Source: Hyphomicrobiales bacterium (lineage in GTDB: Bacteria; Pseudomonadota; Alphaproteobacteria; Rhizobiales; Beijerinckiaceae). Taken from it: DNA of 64,000 nucleotides. The notes below the pieces were generated by a model. It was not told the DNA's origin and searched no databases. It was given only the letters and a program-made list of their open reading frames with translations. The translations under genes and the position numbers were made by a program. The stretch spans positions 124,001-188,000 of the forward strand of contig JAIXZO010000015.1 of assembly GCA_027489535.1 (NCBI GenBank). The letters are read 5' to 3'. Shown here one piece after another: positions 9,087 to 18,336 of the stretch. Each line of letters begins with the position of its first letter. The stretch's first letter is position 1.

Positions 9087-10195
9087 GGATCGTCTACTTC
9101 ACCCACTCGCTCGAATCCTGCTGGAACCACGGCAACGCTCACTTCCTGCGCGGCGTGGTGCGCGAGCTGCACGCGCTGGGCCACGCCGTCGAAGCCTACG
9201 AACCCGCCGACGGCTGGAGTCGCGCCAACCTCCTTGCGGACGAGGGCGAGGCGGGGCTCGAACCCTTCCGCCGGCATTACCCCGAACTCCGCTCCACGCT
9301 GTACGGCCCGGATTTCGACCCAGAATCCGCCGTTGCCGACGCGGACGCCGTCATCGTCCATGAATGGACCGATCCCGCGCTGGTCTCGGCCCTCGGCCGC
9401 ATCCGCGCGCGCGGCGGTCGCTTCACGCTGTTTTTCCACGACACGCATCACCGCGCCGTCAGCGATCCGGGATCGATCACGAGCCTCGATCTCGATGCCT
9501 ATGACGGCGTGCTCGCCTTCGGCGAAGCCTTGGCGGACGTCTACCGCGGCCTCGGCTGGGGGTCCCGCGTCTTCGTCTGGCACGAGGCGGCGGACGTGCG
9601 CCTGTTCAAACCGCCCGCCGCGCCGCAACCCCGCGAAGGCCTCGTCTTCGTCGGCAATTGGGGCGACGACGAACGCACGGCCGAACTCGACGCCTTCCTC
9701 TTCGAGCCCGCGCGCCGCACCGGCCTGCCGCTCGACGTCTACGGCGTGCGTTGGCCGCGCGAGGCCCTCGCCCGCATCGCACGCGGCGGCGCACGCCATC
9801 GCGGCCGCCTGCCCAATCCCGAAGCTCCCGCCGTCTTCGCTCGGCACGCGGGCACGGTCCACGTCCCGCGCCGCTTCTACGCGAAACGCCTGCCCGGCAT
9901 CCCCACCATCCGCGTCTTCGAGGCGCTCGCCTGCGGCATCCCGCTGCTCTCGGCTCCGTGGGACGACGCCGAACATTTGTTCCGGCCCGGCCTCGACTAC
10001 CTCGTCGCGCGCGACGGCGAGGCGATGGCCCGCCACATGCGCGCTTTGCTGCGCGATCCGGGCCTCGCCGCCTCTCTGGCGTCGCACGGGCTCGAAACCG
10101 TGTTGGCCCGCCACACCTGCGCTCACCGCGCCGAAGAACTGCTTACGACGCTTGCCGCGGTGACCTCGCCGTCCGTGATGGAGCGCACCGCATGA
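9083..10195 (+). CDS. CgeB-type glycosyltransferase (copy 1 of 4)
   Basis: 370 aa. The N-terminus MRIVYFTHSLESCWNHGNAH and the C-terminal block VFEALACGIPLLSAPWDDAE resemble the GT-B glycosyltransferase family annotated CgeB/spore maturation protein. It shares the pattern S-x-WN/GNG-x2-H/A...LRG...L...GH.V..YE with three other genes of the cluster, so they are paralogs. The last domain should bind the sugar nucleotide. It overlaps neighbours at both ends by 4 nt. Acceptor and donor cannot be assigned. Confidence 0.85.
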   Translation: MRIVYFTHSLESCWNHGNAHFLRGVVRELHALGHAVEAYEPADGWSRANLLADEGEAGLEPFRRHYPELRSTLYGPDFDPESAVADADAVIVHEWTDPALVSALGRIRARGGRFTLFFHDTHHRAVSDPGSITSLDLDAYDGVLAFGEALADVYRGLGWGSRVFVWHEAADVRLFKPPAAPQPREGLVFVGNWGDDERTAELDAFLFEPARRTGLPLDVYGVRWPREALARIARGGARHRGRLPNPEAPAVFARHAGTVHVPRRFYAKRLPGIPTIRVFEALACGIPLLSAPWDDAEHLFRPGLDYLVARDGEAMARHMRALLRDPGLAASLASHGLETVLARHTCAHRAEELLTTLAAVTSPSVMERTA

Positions 10196-11289
10196 AGATG
10201 GCCTTTTACGGTTCCAGCCTCGTCTCGTCCTACTGGAACGGCGCGGCCACCTACTACCGGGGCATCCTGCACGCCCTCGCCCGGCGCGGTTGGGACATCC
10301 ATTTCTACGAACCCGATGCCTATGACCGGCAGGCCAACCGCGACATCGACCCGCCGGATTGGGCGAGCGTCCACGTCTGGCCCGCGACCGACGACGGCAT
10401 GCGCCGCGCGGCGGCGGCGGCGCATGACGCGGACGTGGTGGTCAAGGCCAGCGGCGTCGGCGTCTACGACGACGAACTGCTCATTTCCGTGATGGCCGCC
10501 GCACCGCCCCATGCGCTTCGCATCTTCTGGGATGTCGACGCCCCCGCCACCATCGCCTCCATGCGCGCCGAGCCTGCGCAACCGCTCCGCCGCGCTCTCC
10601 CCGATCTCGACATGGTCTTCACCTATGGCGGCGGCCCGCCGGTGGTGGCGGCCTATCTGGAATTGGGCGCGGTGCATTGCGAACCCGTCTACAACGCGCT
10701 CGATCCCGAAACCCATCATCCCGTGCCCGTCGATCCCCGTTTCGCGGCCGATCTCGGCTTCCTCGCCAACCGCCTCCCCGACCGCGAGGCCCGCGTTGAG
10801 GAGTTTTTCTTCCGTCCGGCCCGCGCCATGACGGAGCGCCGCTTTCTGCTCGGCGGATCGGGATGGGAAGCCCCGCATTTGCCGCCCAACGTGCGCCATA
10901 TCGGCCATGTTTTCACCAACGACCACAACGCCTTCAACGCGTCGCCGCGTGCGCTGCTCAACGTGGCGCGCGACAGCATGGCCGCGATGGGCTACTCGCC
11001 CGCCACCCGCGTCTTCGAGGCCGCCGGCGCGGCCGCCTGTCTCATCACCGACGCGTGGGAGGGCATCGAGCTGTTCCTCACGCCCGGGGAGGAAATCCTC
11101 GTGGCCCGCGACGGCCGGGACGTGATCGACATCCTCGCGCAACTCTCGCCCGAACGCGCCCGCGCCATCGGGGAAGCCGCGCGCAGCCGCGTGCTCGGCG
11201 AACACACTTATGAGCGCCGGGCCGCCGAGGTCGATGCCGTCCTCAACATCCGCAGCGTCGTCAAACGCAGAAGGAACGTCCCGGCATGA
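10192..11289 (+). CDS. CgeB-type glycosyltransferase (copy 2 of 4)
   Basis: 365 aa paralog of the preceding gene. It has N-terminal FYGSSLVSSYWNGAATYYRG and C-terminal RVFEAAGAAACLITDAWEGIE, the position where related transferases carry the glutamate contacting the donor sugar. The central segment LNVARDSMAAMGYSPATRVFE matches the LNVTR...[13 protein letters not shown] block in the copies at 11286 and 14734. It is translationally coupled on both sides by ATGA overlaps. Confidence 0.85.
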   Translation: MKMAFYGSSLVSSYWNGAATYYRGILHALARRGWDIHFYEPDAYDRQANRDIDPPDWASVHVWPATDDGMRRAAAAAHDADVVVKASGVGVYDDELLISVMAAAPPHALRIFWDVDAPATIASMRAEPAQPLRRALPDLDMVFTYGGGPPVVAAYLELGAVHCEPVYNALDPETHHPVPVDPRFAADLGFLANRLPDREARVEEFFFRPARAMTERRFLLGGSGWEAPHLPPNVRHIGHVFTNDHNAFNASPRALLNVARDSMAAMGYSPATRVFEAAGAAACLITDAWEGIELFLTPGEEILVARDGRDVIDILAQLSPERARAIGEAARSRVLGEHTYERRAAEVDAVLNIRSVVKRRRNVPA

Positions 11290-12401
11290 CGCATGAGAGC
11301 TTCCGCATCGTCGTCCTCGGCCTCAGCCTCTCCTCCTCATGGGGCAACGGTCACGCGACGACATGGCGGTCGCTCCTGAAGGCGCTGGGGGCACGGGGCC
11401 ACGACGTCCTGTTCCTCGAATGCGACCGGCCTTGGTACGCGGCCCATCGCGACCTTCCGAACCCGGATTTCTGCCGTCTGGCCTTCTATGACGACGCGAC
11501 CGATCTCGACGCCTTCCGCGAGCCCGTCGCCCGCGCCGACGCCGTGATCGTCGGCTCCTTCGTGCCGGACGGCATCGCCGTCGGGCGCTTCGTCCAGGAC
11601 ACCGCGCGCGGCGTGCGCGCCTTCTACGACATCGACACGCCGGTCACGTTGGCGGCGCTGGCGCGGGGGGAATGCGACTATCTCTCGCCCCGCCTGATCC
11701 CCGGCTACGATCTCTATCTGTCCTTCACCGGCGGCCCCGCGCTGGAGCGCATCGAGCGCTGCTACGGCTCGCCAGCCGCGCGAGCGCTTTATTGCTCGGC
11801 CGATCCGGAGGTCTATCGGCCCCTCGGCGGCACGCCGCGCTACGATCTCGGCTATCTCGGCACCTACGGCGCAGACCGCCAACCGGCGCTCGAACGCCTT
11901 CTGATCGACGTCGCCCGACGCGCGCCGGACCTCCGCTTCGTCGTCGCCGGGCCGCTCTATCCGCCCGACATCGTCTGGCCGGCCAATGTCGACCGCATCG
12001 ACCATGTCGGCCCGGACGGCCACCCCGCCTTCTATGCGGATCAGCGCTTCACCCTCAACGTCACCCGCGCCGACATGGCGCGCGCGGGCTACAGCCCCAG
12101 CGTCCGCCTGTTCGAAGCCGCGGCCTGCGCCGTGCCGATCCTCAGCGACCGCTGGCCCGGGCTGGAGACGGTCTTCGATCCGCTGCGCGAAATCCGCATC
12201 GTCGACACGACGGAGGACGTCCTCGCGATCCTGCGCACGATGCCGGACGCCGAGCGCCTCGCCCTCGGCGCATCCGCGCGCCGCCGCGTGCTCGAGGAGC
12301 ATTCTTCCTCCCGGCGCGCCTCCGCCTTGGAAGTCTTCATCGCGGAAGCCCGCGCACGCCGCGCCGCCGACATCGCCGCGCCGAAGCTGCAAGCGGTGTG
12401 A
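11286..12401 (+). CDS. CgeB-type glycosyltransferase (copy 3 of 4)
   Basis: 371 aa. It begins with [20 protein letters not shown] and contains TLNVTRADMARAGYSPSVRL near the donor-binding region. It is strikingly close to the copy at 14734 (shared [42 protein letters not shown]), so these two are recent duplicates separated by an SDR and the inositol-phosphate synthase. Its stop is followed by the only gap above 100 bp inside the cluster. Confidence 0.85.
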   Translation: MTHESFRIVVLGLSLSSSWGNGHATTWRSLLKALGARGHDVLFLECDRPWYAAHRDLPNPDFCRLAFYDDATDLDAFREPVARADAVIVGSFVPDGIAVGRFVQDTARGVRAFYDIDTPVTLAALARGECDYLSPRLIPGYDLYLSFTGGPALERIERCYGSPAARALYCSADPEVYRPLGGTPRYDLGYLGTYGADRQPALERLLIDVARRAPDLRFVVAGPLYPPDIVWPANVDRIDHVGPDGHPAFYADQRFTLNVTRADMARAGYSPSVRLFEAAACAVPILSDRWPGLETVFDPLREIRIVDTTEDVLAILRTMPDAERLALGASARRRVLEEHSSSRRASALEVFIAEARARRAADIAAPKLQAV

Positions 12402-12540
12402 CGCCGTGCACGCGACCACCGAAACGCCCTCCCGATTCCGCCGAAAAAACTGCCGAACCAAAGCTCCGCGGACACGTTTGTTCCCCGATGCGGCATCGAA
12501 CCCCGAGGCCCGGGCTTCGCCATAGGAAGGGATTGTCCCG
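12402..12540. other. Longest gap within the glycan cluster
   Basis: 139 bp without a convincing gene, between a glycosyltransferase and the UDP-sugar decarboxylase-like SDR. It ends in AGGAAGGGATTG, the ribosome-binding site for ATG 12541. No clear -35/-10 pair or terminator is visible. It may hold an internal promoter that splits the cluster into two transcripts. Confidence 0.4.
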
Positions 12541-13584
12541 ATGACGAAAGGCAACGGCCGGCTTGCGATCGTAGCCGGCGGAGCGGGGTTTCTCGGTTCC
12601 CATCTCTGCGATCTTCTCTTGGCCGACGGCTGGCGGGTCGTCTGCATCGACAGCTTCCGCACCGGGCGGCGCGACAATCTCCGCCATCTCGAACGCGAAC
12701 CGCGCTTCGACATGCTCGAATGGGACATCATCGTCCCGCCCGCCGCCAAGGATGCCCGGCGGCTTCGGCCCGCCGCGATCTTCAATCTCGCCTGCGCTGC
12801 TTCGCCCCCACACTATCAGTCCGATCCCGAGCACACGATGCTCACCAGCGTGATGGGCACGCGCAATCTGCTGCGCATGGCCGAGAACGCCGGGGCGCGC
12901 TTCCTGCTCGCCTCCACAAGCGAGGTCTACGGCGATCCGGACGTGCATCCACAGGTCGAAACCTATTGCGGCAACGTCAATCCCACCGGCCCGCGCGCCT
13001 GTTACGACGAGGGCAAACGCTCGGCGGAAACCCTCACCTTCGACTTCCTGCGCACCGGCCGCGCCGACTCCCGCGTCGCCCGCATCTTCAACACCTACGG
13101 CCCCCGCATGCGCCCGGACGACGGCCGCGTCGTCTCGAACGTCGTCACCCAAGCGCTCGCCGGTCGGCCCGTCACCGTCTACGGCGACGGCACGCAGACC
13201 CGCTCCTTTTGCTTCGTCAGCGACCTCGTCGAAGGTCTCGCCACCCTGATGAACCACCCCGATCCGACGCTCGGTCCCGTCAATCTCGGCAATCCGGCCG
13301 AAATGACGGTGCGCGAACTCGTGGACCGCGTCGTCGCGCTCACCGGCGCGGAGGCCCGCATCGTCGCCGCCCCGCTGCCGGTCGACGATCCGCGCCGCCG
13401 CCGTCCCGACATCGGCAAGGCCCGCCGCATGCTCGGCTGGGAGCCGCGCGTCGGTCTGGATGCCGGCCTGCGCGCCACCATCGACTGGTTCGCCGCGGAG
13501 CCCGACCGCCTCGTCGTTCCGGAACCGCACCGTCGTCGTCCCCATGCCAACGGCAACGGGACCGACGCGACGAAACACGCATGA
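12541..13584 (+). CDS. UDP-glucuronate decarboxylase-like SDR (UDP-xylose synthase type)
   Basis: 347 aa extended SDR. It has AGGAGFLGS at residues 12-20, [14 protein letters not shown] (125-138) and CYDEGKR with catalytic Tyr155/Lys159. The combination of SPPHYQ, EVYGDP-x-[18 protein letters not shown] and a strong N-terminal NAD site is characteristic of UXS enzymes, which oxidise and decarboxylate UDP-glucuronate to UDP-xylose. The cysteine in [10 protein letters not shown] differs from the usual tryptophan. AGGAAGGG is well placed before the ATG. It could supply a pentose donor to the neighbouring transferases. Confidence 0.87.
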   Translation: MTKGNGRLAIVAGGAGFLGSHLCDLLLADGWRVVCIDSFRTGRRDNLRHLEREPRFDMLEWDIIVPPAAKDARRLRPAAIFNLACAASPPHYQSDPEHTMLTSVMGTRNLLRMAENAGARFLLASTSEVYGDPDVHPQVETYCGNVNPTGPRACYDEGKRSAETLTFDFLRTGRADSRVARIFNTYGPRMRPDDGRVVSNVVTQALAGRPVTVYGDGTQTRSFCFVSDLVEGLATLMNHPDPTLGPVNLGNPAEMTVRELVDRVVALTGAEARIVAAPLPVDDPRRRRPDIGKARRMLGWEPRVGLDAGLRATIDWFAAEPDRLVVPEPHRRRPHANGNGTDATKHA

Positions 13585-13621
13585 GGACAGGCGGGGCGTC
13601 TTCACCCCGGGGAGGTTCATT

Positions 13622-14737
13622 GTGGTCGCAACGTCGATGAACGGCTCAGGCCGAGACAAGGTACGCGTCGGCGTCGTCGGCGTCGGCAACTGCGCCTCGG
13701 CGCTGGTGCAGGGGCTGTCCTACTACCGCGACGCCCGCGGCAACGAGCCGATCCCCGGCCTGATGTCCGTCGATCTCGGCGGCTACCACGTCGACGACGT
13801 CGAAATCGCCTCCGCCTTCGACATCGACGCCCGCAAGGTCGGCCGCGACGTCTCGGAGGCGATCTTCGCCGATCCCAACGACACCATCCGCTTCGCCGAA
13901 GTCCCCCGCCTCGGCGTCGCCGTCCGGCGCGGCCCCACGCTCGACGGCCTCGGCCGCTTCCTGCGCGACGCGGTCGAGGAATCGCCCGAGCCGCCCGCCG
14001 ACGTCGCCGCCGTGCTGCGCGAGAGCCGCACCGACGTGCTCGTCTCCTACCTCCCCGTCGGCTCCCAGCAGGCCGCCGAATTCTATGCGGAACGCGCGCT
14101 CGAAGCGGGCTGCGCCTACGTCAACTGCATCCCCGTCTTCATCGCGTCCGATCCGGTCTGGCGGCGGCGTTTCGAGGAGCGGCGTCTGCCGATCGTCGGC
14201 GACGACGTGAAGAGCCAGGTCGGCGCCACCATCGTCCACCGCATGCTTGCCAACCTGTTCCGCGAGCGCGGCGTGCGGCTCGACCGCACTTCCCAGCTCA
14301 ACGTCGGCGGCAATACCGACTTCCTCAACATGCTCGAGCGCGAGCGCCTCCAGTCCAAGAAGACCTCCAAGACCCGCGCCGTCACCAGCCAATTCGACGT
14401 GCCCCTCGCCCCCGGCAACGTCCATATCGGCCCCAGCGACCACGTGCCGTGGCTCGAAGACCGCAAATGGGCCTTCATCCGCCTCGAAGGCACCGGCTTC
14501 GGCGGCGTGCCGCTCTCCGTCGAACTCAAGATGGAGGTGTGGGACTCGCCCAATTCCGCCGGCGTCGTCATCGACGCGATCCGCTGCGCCAAGCTCGCGC
14601 TCGACCGCGGCATCGGCGGCGCGCTGATCGGCCCCTCGAGCTGGCTGATGAAATCCCCGCCGGAGCAATTCACCGACGCCGAGGCGCGCGCCCGCACGTT
14701 GCGCTTCGTCTCCGGCGAGACGGAGGGCGAGGCGTGA
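13622..14737 (+). CDS. ino1: myo-inositol-1-phosphate synthase, actinobacterial type
   Basis: 371 aa. NAD-dependent isomerisation of glucose 6-phosphate to 1D-myo-inositol 3-phosphate. The N-terminal NAD site [16 protein letters not shown], the [14 protein letters not shown] block, [38 protein letters not shown] and the signature [17 protein letters not shown] (about residues 226-242) match the short (about 360 aa) mycobacterial-type enzyme rather than the longer eukaryotic one. The start is GTG 13622: GGGGAGG is 6 nt upstream, and the ATG at 13637 lacks one. It ends GTGA, overlapping the next gene. A de novo inositol source inside a glycan cluster is telling. Confidence 0.95.
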   Translation: MVATSMNGSGRDKVRVGVVGVGNCASALVQGLSYYRDARGNEPIPGLMSVDLGGYHVDDVEIASAFDIDARKVGRDVSEAIFADPNDTIRFAEVPRLGVAVRRGPTLDGLGRFLRDAVEESPEPPADVAAVLRESRTDVLVSYLPVGSQQAAEFYAERALEAGCAYVNCIPVFIASDPVWRRRFEERRLPIVGDDVKSQVGATIVHRMLANLFRERGVRLDRTSQLNVGGNTDFLNMLERERLQSKKTSKTRAVTSQFDVPLAPGNVHIGPSDHVPWLEDRKWAFIRLEGTGFGGVPLSVELKMEVWDSPNSAGVVIDAIRCAKLALDRGIGGALIGPSSWLMKSPPEQFTDAEARARTLRFVSGETEGEA

Positions 14738-15828
14738 AGCTCGTCGTCTTCGGCCTCACGGTCTCCTCGTCCTGGGGCAACGGCCACGCCACGCTCTGGC
14801 GCGGCCTGATCCGCGCCCTCGCCCGGCGCGGCGTGCGGGTCGTGTTCTACGAGCGCGACGCGCCGTTCTACGCCGCCCATCGCGACCTCGCCGAAGCCGA
14901 CTGGCTCGATCTGGTACTCTACGAGTCATGGTCCGACATCCGCGACCGCGCCCGCCGCGACATCGCGGAATCCGACGCCGCGATGGTTACCTCCTACTGC
15001 CCGGACGCGCCCGCCGCGACGGCGGAGGTGCTGGCAGGCCCGACGCTGCGCCTCTTCTACGATCTCGACACGCCCGTCACCTTGTCGCGCATCGCGCGCG
15101 GCGAGCCGACCGGCTATGTCGGCCCCGAGGGCCTGTCGGGCTTCGATCTCGTGCTCAGCTACACCGGCGGCCCCGCGCTCGACGCCCTGCGCCTGCGCCT
15201 CGGCGCACGCGCGGTCGCCCCGCTCTACGGCCATGTCGATCCCGAAACCCACGCCCCGGCCGCCGCCCGCGAGGTCTTCGCCGCGGATCTCTCCTATCTC
15301 GGCACCTACGCGCCGGACCGGCAGGCCGCGCTCGAAGCCCTCTTCGTCGAACCCGCCCGCCGCCGCCCGGCGCAGCGCTTCCTCATCGGCGGCGCGCAAT
15401 ATCCGCAGGACTTCCCCTGGACGGACAACATCTTCTTCGTCCGCCATCTGCCGCCGCCCGATCACCCCGCCTTTTTCGCGTCCTCGCGGCTGACCCTCAA
15501 CGTCACCCGCGCAGCGATGGCCCGCGCCGGCTGGTGCCCCTCCGGCCGCCTCTTCGAAGCCGCGGCCTGCGGCGCGGCCGTGGTCAGCGATCTCTGGGAC
15601 GGGCTCGACGCATTCTTCGACATCGGCCGCGAAATCCTCCCCGCCCGCGACACGGAAGACGTGCTCGCCGCCCTCGATCTTCCCGACGCCGCTCTGCGCC
15701 GCATCGGCGAGGCCGCCCGCGCCCGCGTCCTCTCCGAGCACACCGCCGACCATCGCGCCGCGACCTTGCTCGATCTTCTCGCCGGAGCGAGCCGCAGCGA
15801 CGCGCCGCCCGCGCGGATGGAGGCCTGA
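14734..15828 (+). CDS. CgeB-type glycosyltransferase (copy 4 of 4)
   Basis: 364 aa. It begins (V)[20 protein letters not shown] and contains [20 protein letters not shown] then [18 protein letters not shown]. It is the closest relative of copy 3 at 11286. The start is GTG at 14734, overlapping the ino1 stop as GTGA with GGAGGGCGAG just upstream. It lies directly behind ino1, so an inositol-containing acceptor is an attractive but unproven idea. Confidence 0.85.
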   Translation: MKLVVFGLTVSSSWGNGHATLWRGLIRALARRGVRVVFYERDAPFYAAHRDLAEADWLDLVLYESWSDIRDRARRDIAESDAAMVTSYCPDAPAATAEVLAGPTLRLFYDLDTPVTLSRIARGEPTGYVGPEGLSGFDLVLSYTGGPALDALRLRLGARAVAPLYGHVDPETHAPAAAREVFAADLSYLGTYAPDRQAALEALFVEPARRRPAQRFLIGGAQYPQDFPWTDNIFFVRHLPPPDHPAFFASSRLTLNVTRAAMARAGWCPSGRLFEAAACGAAVVSDLWDGLDAFFDIGREILPARDTEDVLAALDLPDAALRRIGEAARARVLSEHTADHRAATLLDLLAGASRSDAPPARMEA

Positions 15829-15829
15829 C

Positions 15830-16642
15830 ATGTGGGGTATCGTTCCCGCCGCCGGGCGCGGCAGCCGCATCCAGCCTCTCGCCTTCTCCAAGGAACTGCT
15901 CCCCGTCGGCTCGCGCTACGACGACGGCTCGGAGCGCCCCTGCGCAGTCTCCGAATATCTCGTCGAGCGCATGGTGCGCGCCGGCGCGGACAAGATCTGC
16001 TTCGTCATCGGCCCCGGCAAATCCGACATTCCCGAATATTTCGGCGGCAGCTACGGCCCGGCGAGCCTGTTCTACGCCGTGCAGCCCGAGCCGCTCGGCC
16101 TCTGCGACGCCCTGTTCCGCGCCGCCCCGCTGATCGCATCCGACGAACCCGCCCTCGTCGGCCTGCCCGACACGGTGTGGTTCCCCGAAGACGCCTTCGC
16201 GGCGCTCCCGAACGACCGCCTCGCCTTCCTCCTCTTCCCCGTCGACCGCCCCGAATTGTTCGATGCCGTCGACTGCACGCCCGACGGCCGGGTGCGGACG
16301 ATCGAGGTGAAGACCCCGCATCCGCAATCGAACTGGGTCTGGGGCGGCTTCAAGCTGCCGGGCAGCGTGCTGCGCGATCTCGAGCGGCTGTGGTTCCTGC
16401 GCGGCCGGGCCGACGAATATGTCGGCACGCTCGTCAACGCCTGGCTCGCCCGCGGCGGCGTCGCGGAGGGCGTCCGCGCCGGCGAAGCCTATGTCGACGT
16501 CGGCACGCTTGACGGCTACCGCACCGCCCTCGCCTTGCTCGCCTCCGAAGCCGCGACCGCACCGCGTCCCGCCGATCACCGCACGCGGCCCCTGCGCTCC
16601 CGTGCGCACCGTATACGGACGTTCCCGCGAGGCCCGTCATGA
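15830..16642 (+). CDS. Nucleotidyltransferase (sugar-1-phosphate nucleotidylyltransferase family)
   Basis: 270 aa. The N-terminus MWGIVPAAGRGSRIQPLAFS-KELLPVG is the NTP-transferase nucleotide and metal site (consensus GxGxRxxPlT...KxLlPv), as in RfbA/GalU. Later blocks ALVGLPDTVWFP and the WVWGGFKLPG segment match the sugar-binding half. It should activate a sugar phosphate as an NDP-sugar. The last 25 or so residues are Arg/Pro-rich and low complexity. It starts 1 bp after the preceding stop and overlaps the methyltransferase start (ATGA). Confidence 0.87.
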   Translation: MWGIVPAAGRGSRIQPLAFSKELLPVGSRYDDGSERPCAVSEYLVERMVRAGADKICFVIGPGKSDIPEYFGGSYGPASLFYAVQPEPLGLCDALFRAAPLIASDEPALVGLPDTVWFPEDAFAALPNDRLAFLLFPVDRPELFDAVDCTPDGRVRTIEVKTPHPQSNWVWGGFKLPGSVLRDLERLWFLRGRADEYVGTLVNAWLARGGVAEGVRAGEAYVDVGTLDGYRTALALLASEAATAPRPADHRTRPLRSRAHRIRTFPRGPS

Positions 16643-17403
16643 ACACCGTCCTCGGCCCCGAAGACATCCGCCGCCGCGCCGAAGCCCTCGGCCCGTGGTT
16701 CCACAACATCGACCTTCACGGCGTGCACACCGCGCCCGAGCACTTCCTCGGCGACTATCCCGCCTTCAAATGGAACGGCTTCGCCTCGGCGATCCCGGCC
16801 GATCTCACCGGCCGCACCGTCCTCGACATCGGCTGCAACGGCGGCTTCTATTCCATCGAGATGAAGAAGCGCGGCGCGGCCCGCGTGCTGGGCATCGATT
16901 CCGACGAGGACTACCTCGCCCAAGCCCGCTTCGCCGCCTCCGTCCTCGGCCTCGACATCGAATTCCGCAACCTTTCCGTCTACGACGTCGCCGCCTTGGG
17001 CGAGCGCTTCGACGTCGTGCTGTTCATGGGCGTGCTCTACCACCTGCGACACCCGCTGCTCGCGCTCGACCTCATCCACGCCTATGCGGCGCGCGACCTG
17101 ATGATCTTCCAGTCGATGCAGCGCGGCGACGCCGAGGCCGGCCCGGTCGAGGAGAATTATTCCTTCTCCGACGAGACGCCGTTCGAGCGGCCGGATTGGC
17201 CCAAGCTCCATTTCGTCGAGCGCAACTACGCCGACGACCCGACCAATTGGTGGATCCCCAACCGCGCCTGCTCCGAAGCGATGCTGCGCAGCGCGGGCTT
17301 CGAGATCACGGCCCACCCCGAGGCCGAGGTCTTTGTCTGCCGCCGCGTCGAAGGCTCGCTCGACGCCTCCCCCGTCCACCCCGCCCGTGAGCCCCGCGCA
17401 TGA
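16639..17403 (+). CDS. SAM-dependent methyltransferase, glycan-cluster type
   Basis: 254 aa class I methyltransferase. It carries VLDIGCNGGFYSIEMKKRGA (motif I), VLGIDSDEDYLAQARFAA (motif II) and LFMGVLYHLRHPLLALDL. The overall layout resembles CmoB/tRNA wobble-uridine carboxymethyltransferase relatives, and I recall a TIGRFAM family of this kind (Rta_06860 type) linked to conserved carbohydrate clusters. The cluster context favours O-methylation of a sugar or lipid carrier rather than tRNA. It overlaps both neighbours by 4 nt. Confidence 0.85.
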   Translation: MNTVLGPEDIRRRAEALGPWFHNIDLHGVHTAPEHFLGDYPAFKWNGFASAIPADLTGRTVLDIGCNGGFYSIEMKKRGAARVLGIDSDEDYLAQARFAASVLGLDIEFRNLSVYDVAALGERFDVVLFMGVLYHLRHPLLALDLIHAYAARDLMIFQSMQRGDAEAGPVEENYSFSDETPFERPDWPKLHFVERNYADDPTNWWIPNRACSEAMLRSAGFEITAHPEAEVFVCRRVEGSLDASPVHPAREPRA

Positions 17404-18332
17404 TCGAAGCCGCGATGATCTGGAACGAGCCGAACAACAAATCCCATTGGGATCCCGAGCTCGATCCCGGCTGGACCCGCTTCGGCGAGATGGCCAAGCT
17501 CGCCGGAGCCGCCATAGCCGACGTCGATCCCGATCTGCCCCGCGTGCTCGGCGGCATGTCCCCCATCGATCCCGGCTTCGTCCGCAATCTCGCCGCCCAA
17601 GGCGTGTTCGACCACATGGACGCACTCGCCGTTCACGGCTTCCCGCTGGATTGGAACCTCTGGTCCATCCACGACTGGCCCGCAAAGCTCGAAGAAATCC
17701 GTGCCGTCACCGCCTTGCCGCTATGGGTGTCGGAGGTCGGCGTCTCCACCTTCGGGGCCGACGAGGTGCAGCTCTGGGGGCTTCAACGCACCGCGGAATT
17801 GCTGATCGGTCGCGCCGAGCGCATCCACTGGTACAGCCTCTACGACCTGCCCAAGGCATGGGAGGCGACCACCCGCCACAAGGAGGCGGAGGGGTCCTCC
17901 TATTACCGCCACTTCGCCATGGGCCTGCTGCGCGAGGACGGCAGCCCCAAGCCCGCGGCCGAAATCTTCGCCCGCTACACGCCGGCCATGGGCCTCTGCC
18001 AGTGGTTCCATTACGAGGACCACCGCCTCGACGACGCCGTGCGCTGGATGAAGCGGCTCGGCGTGCGCAAGCTTCGCACCGGCCTGTCATGGGCCGACAG
18101 CTTCCGCCCGAACGCCCTCGACTGGTTCGACCGGCAGATGGACGCGCTCGGGGATTTCGACGTCACCGTCACCTTCTGCTTCACGCCCGAGCATCGCGGC
18201 CTCGCGCCCCATCACACCAGCCCCCCGGTCGATCCCCGCGAATTCGCGGATTTCTGCGCGGCGATGATCGCGCGCTATCCGCGCGTCTCCGCACGGCCCG
18301 CAGCGGCTTTGCCGCGCTTCTCGACGGGGTGA
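17400..18332 (+). CDS. Clan GH-A glycoside hydrolase-like protein with permuted barrel order
   Basis: 310 aa. The catalytic landmarks of a GH-A (beta/alpha)8 barrel are present: WNEPNN with acid/base Glu10 (strand 4), WVSEVG with nucleophile Glu112 (strand 7) and IHWYSLYD (142-149, strand 8). Segments that should precede them, LGVRKLRTGLSW (220-231) and FDVTVTFCFTPEHRG (253-267), resembling strands 1-3, come after them. The protein therefore reads strand 4-8 then 1-3. ATG 17400 overlaps the upstream stop, so no lost N-terminus is apparent. There is no signal peptide. It may trim or transglycosylate a glycan intermediate. A beta-xylosidase-type label is possible. Confidence 0.75.
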   Translation: MIEAAMIWNEPNNKSHWDPELDPGWTRFGEMAKLAGAAIADVDPDLPRVLGGMSPIDPGFVRNLAAQGVFDHMDALAVHGFPLDWNLWSIHDWPAKLEEIRAVTALPLWVSEVGVSTFGADEVQLWGLQRTAELLIGRAERIHWYSLYDLPKAWEATTRHKEAEGSSYYRHFAMGLLREDGSPKPAAEIFARYTPAMGLCQWFHYEDHRLDDAVRWMKRLGVRKLRTGLSWADSFRPNALDWFDRQMDALGDFDVTVTFCFTPEHRGLAPHHTSPPVDPREFADFCAAMIARYPRVSARPAAALPRFSTG

Positions 18333-18336
18333 ACCG

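Noticed and set aside
15830-16642. Possible frameshift at the Arg/Pro-rich C-terminus of the nucleotidyltransferase
   Set aside because: The core domain is complete before the tail, and the stop fits an ATGA overlap with the methyltransferase. A low-complexity tail is sufficient explanation.
16639-17403. tRNA uridine 5-oxyacetic acid methyltransferase (CmoB) assignment
   Set aside because: The fold is similar, but the protein is shorter than CmoB, no cmoA is adjacent and the gene is embedded in the glycan operon.
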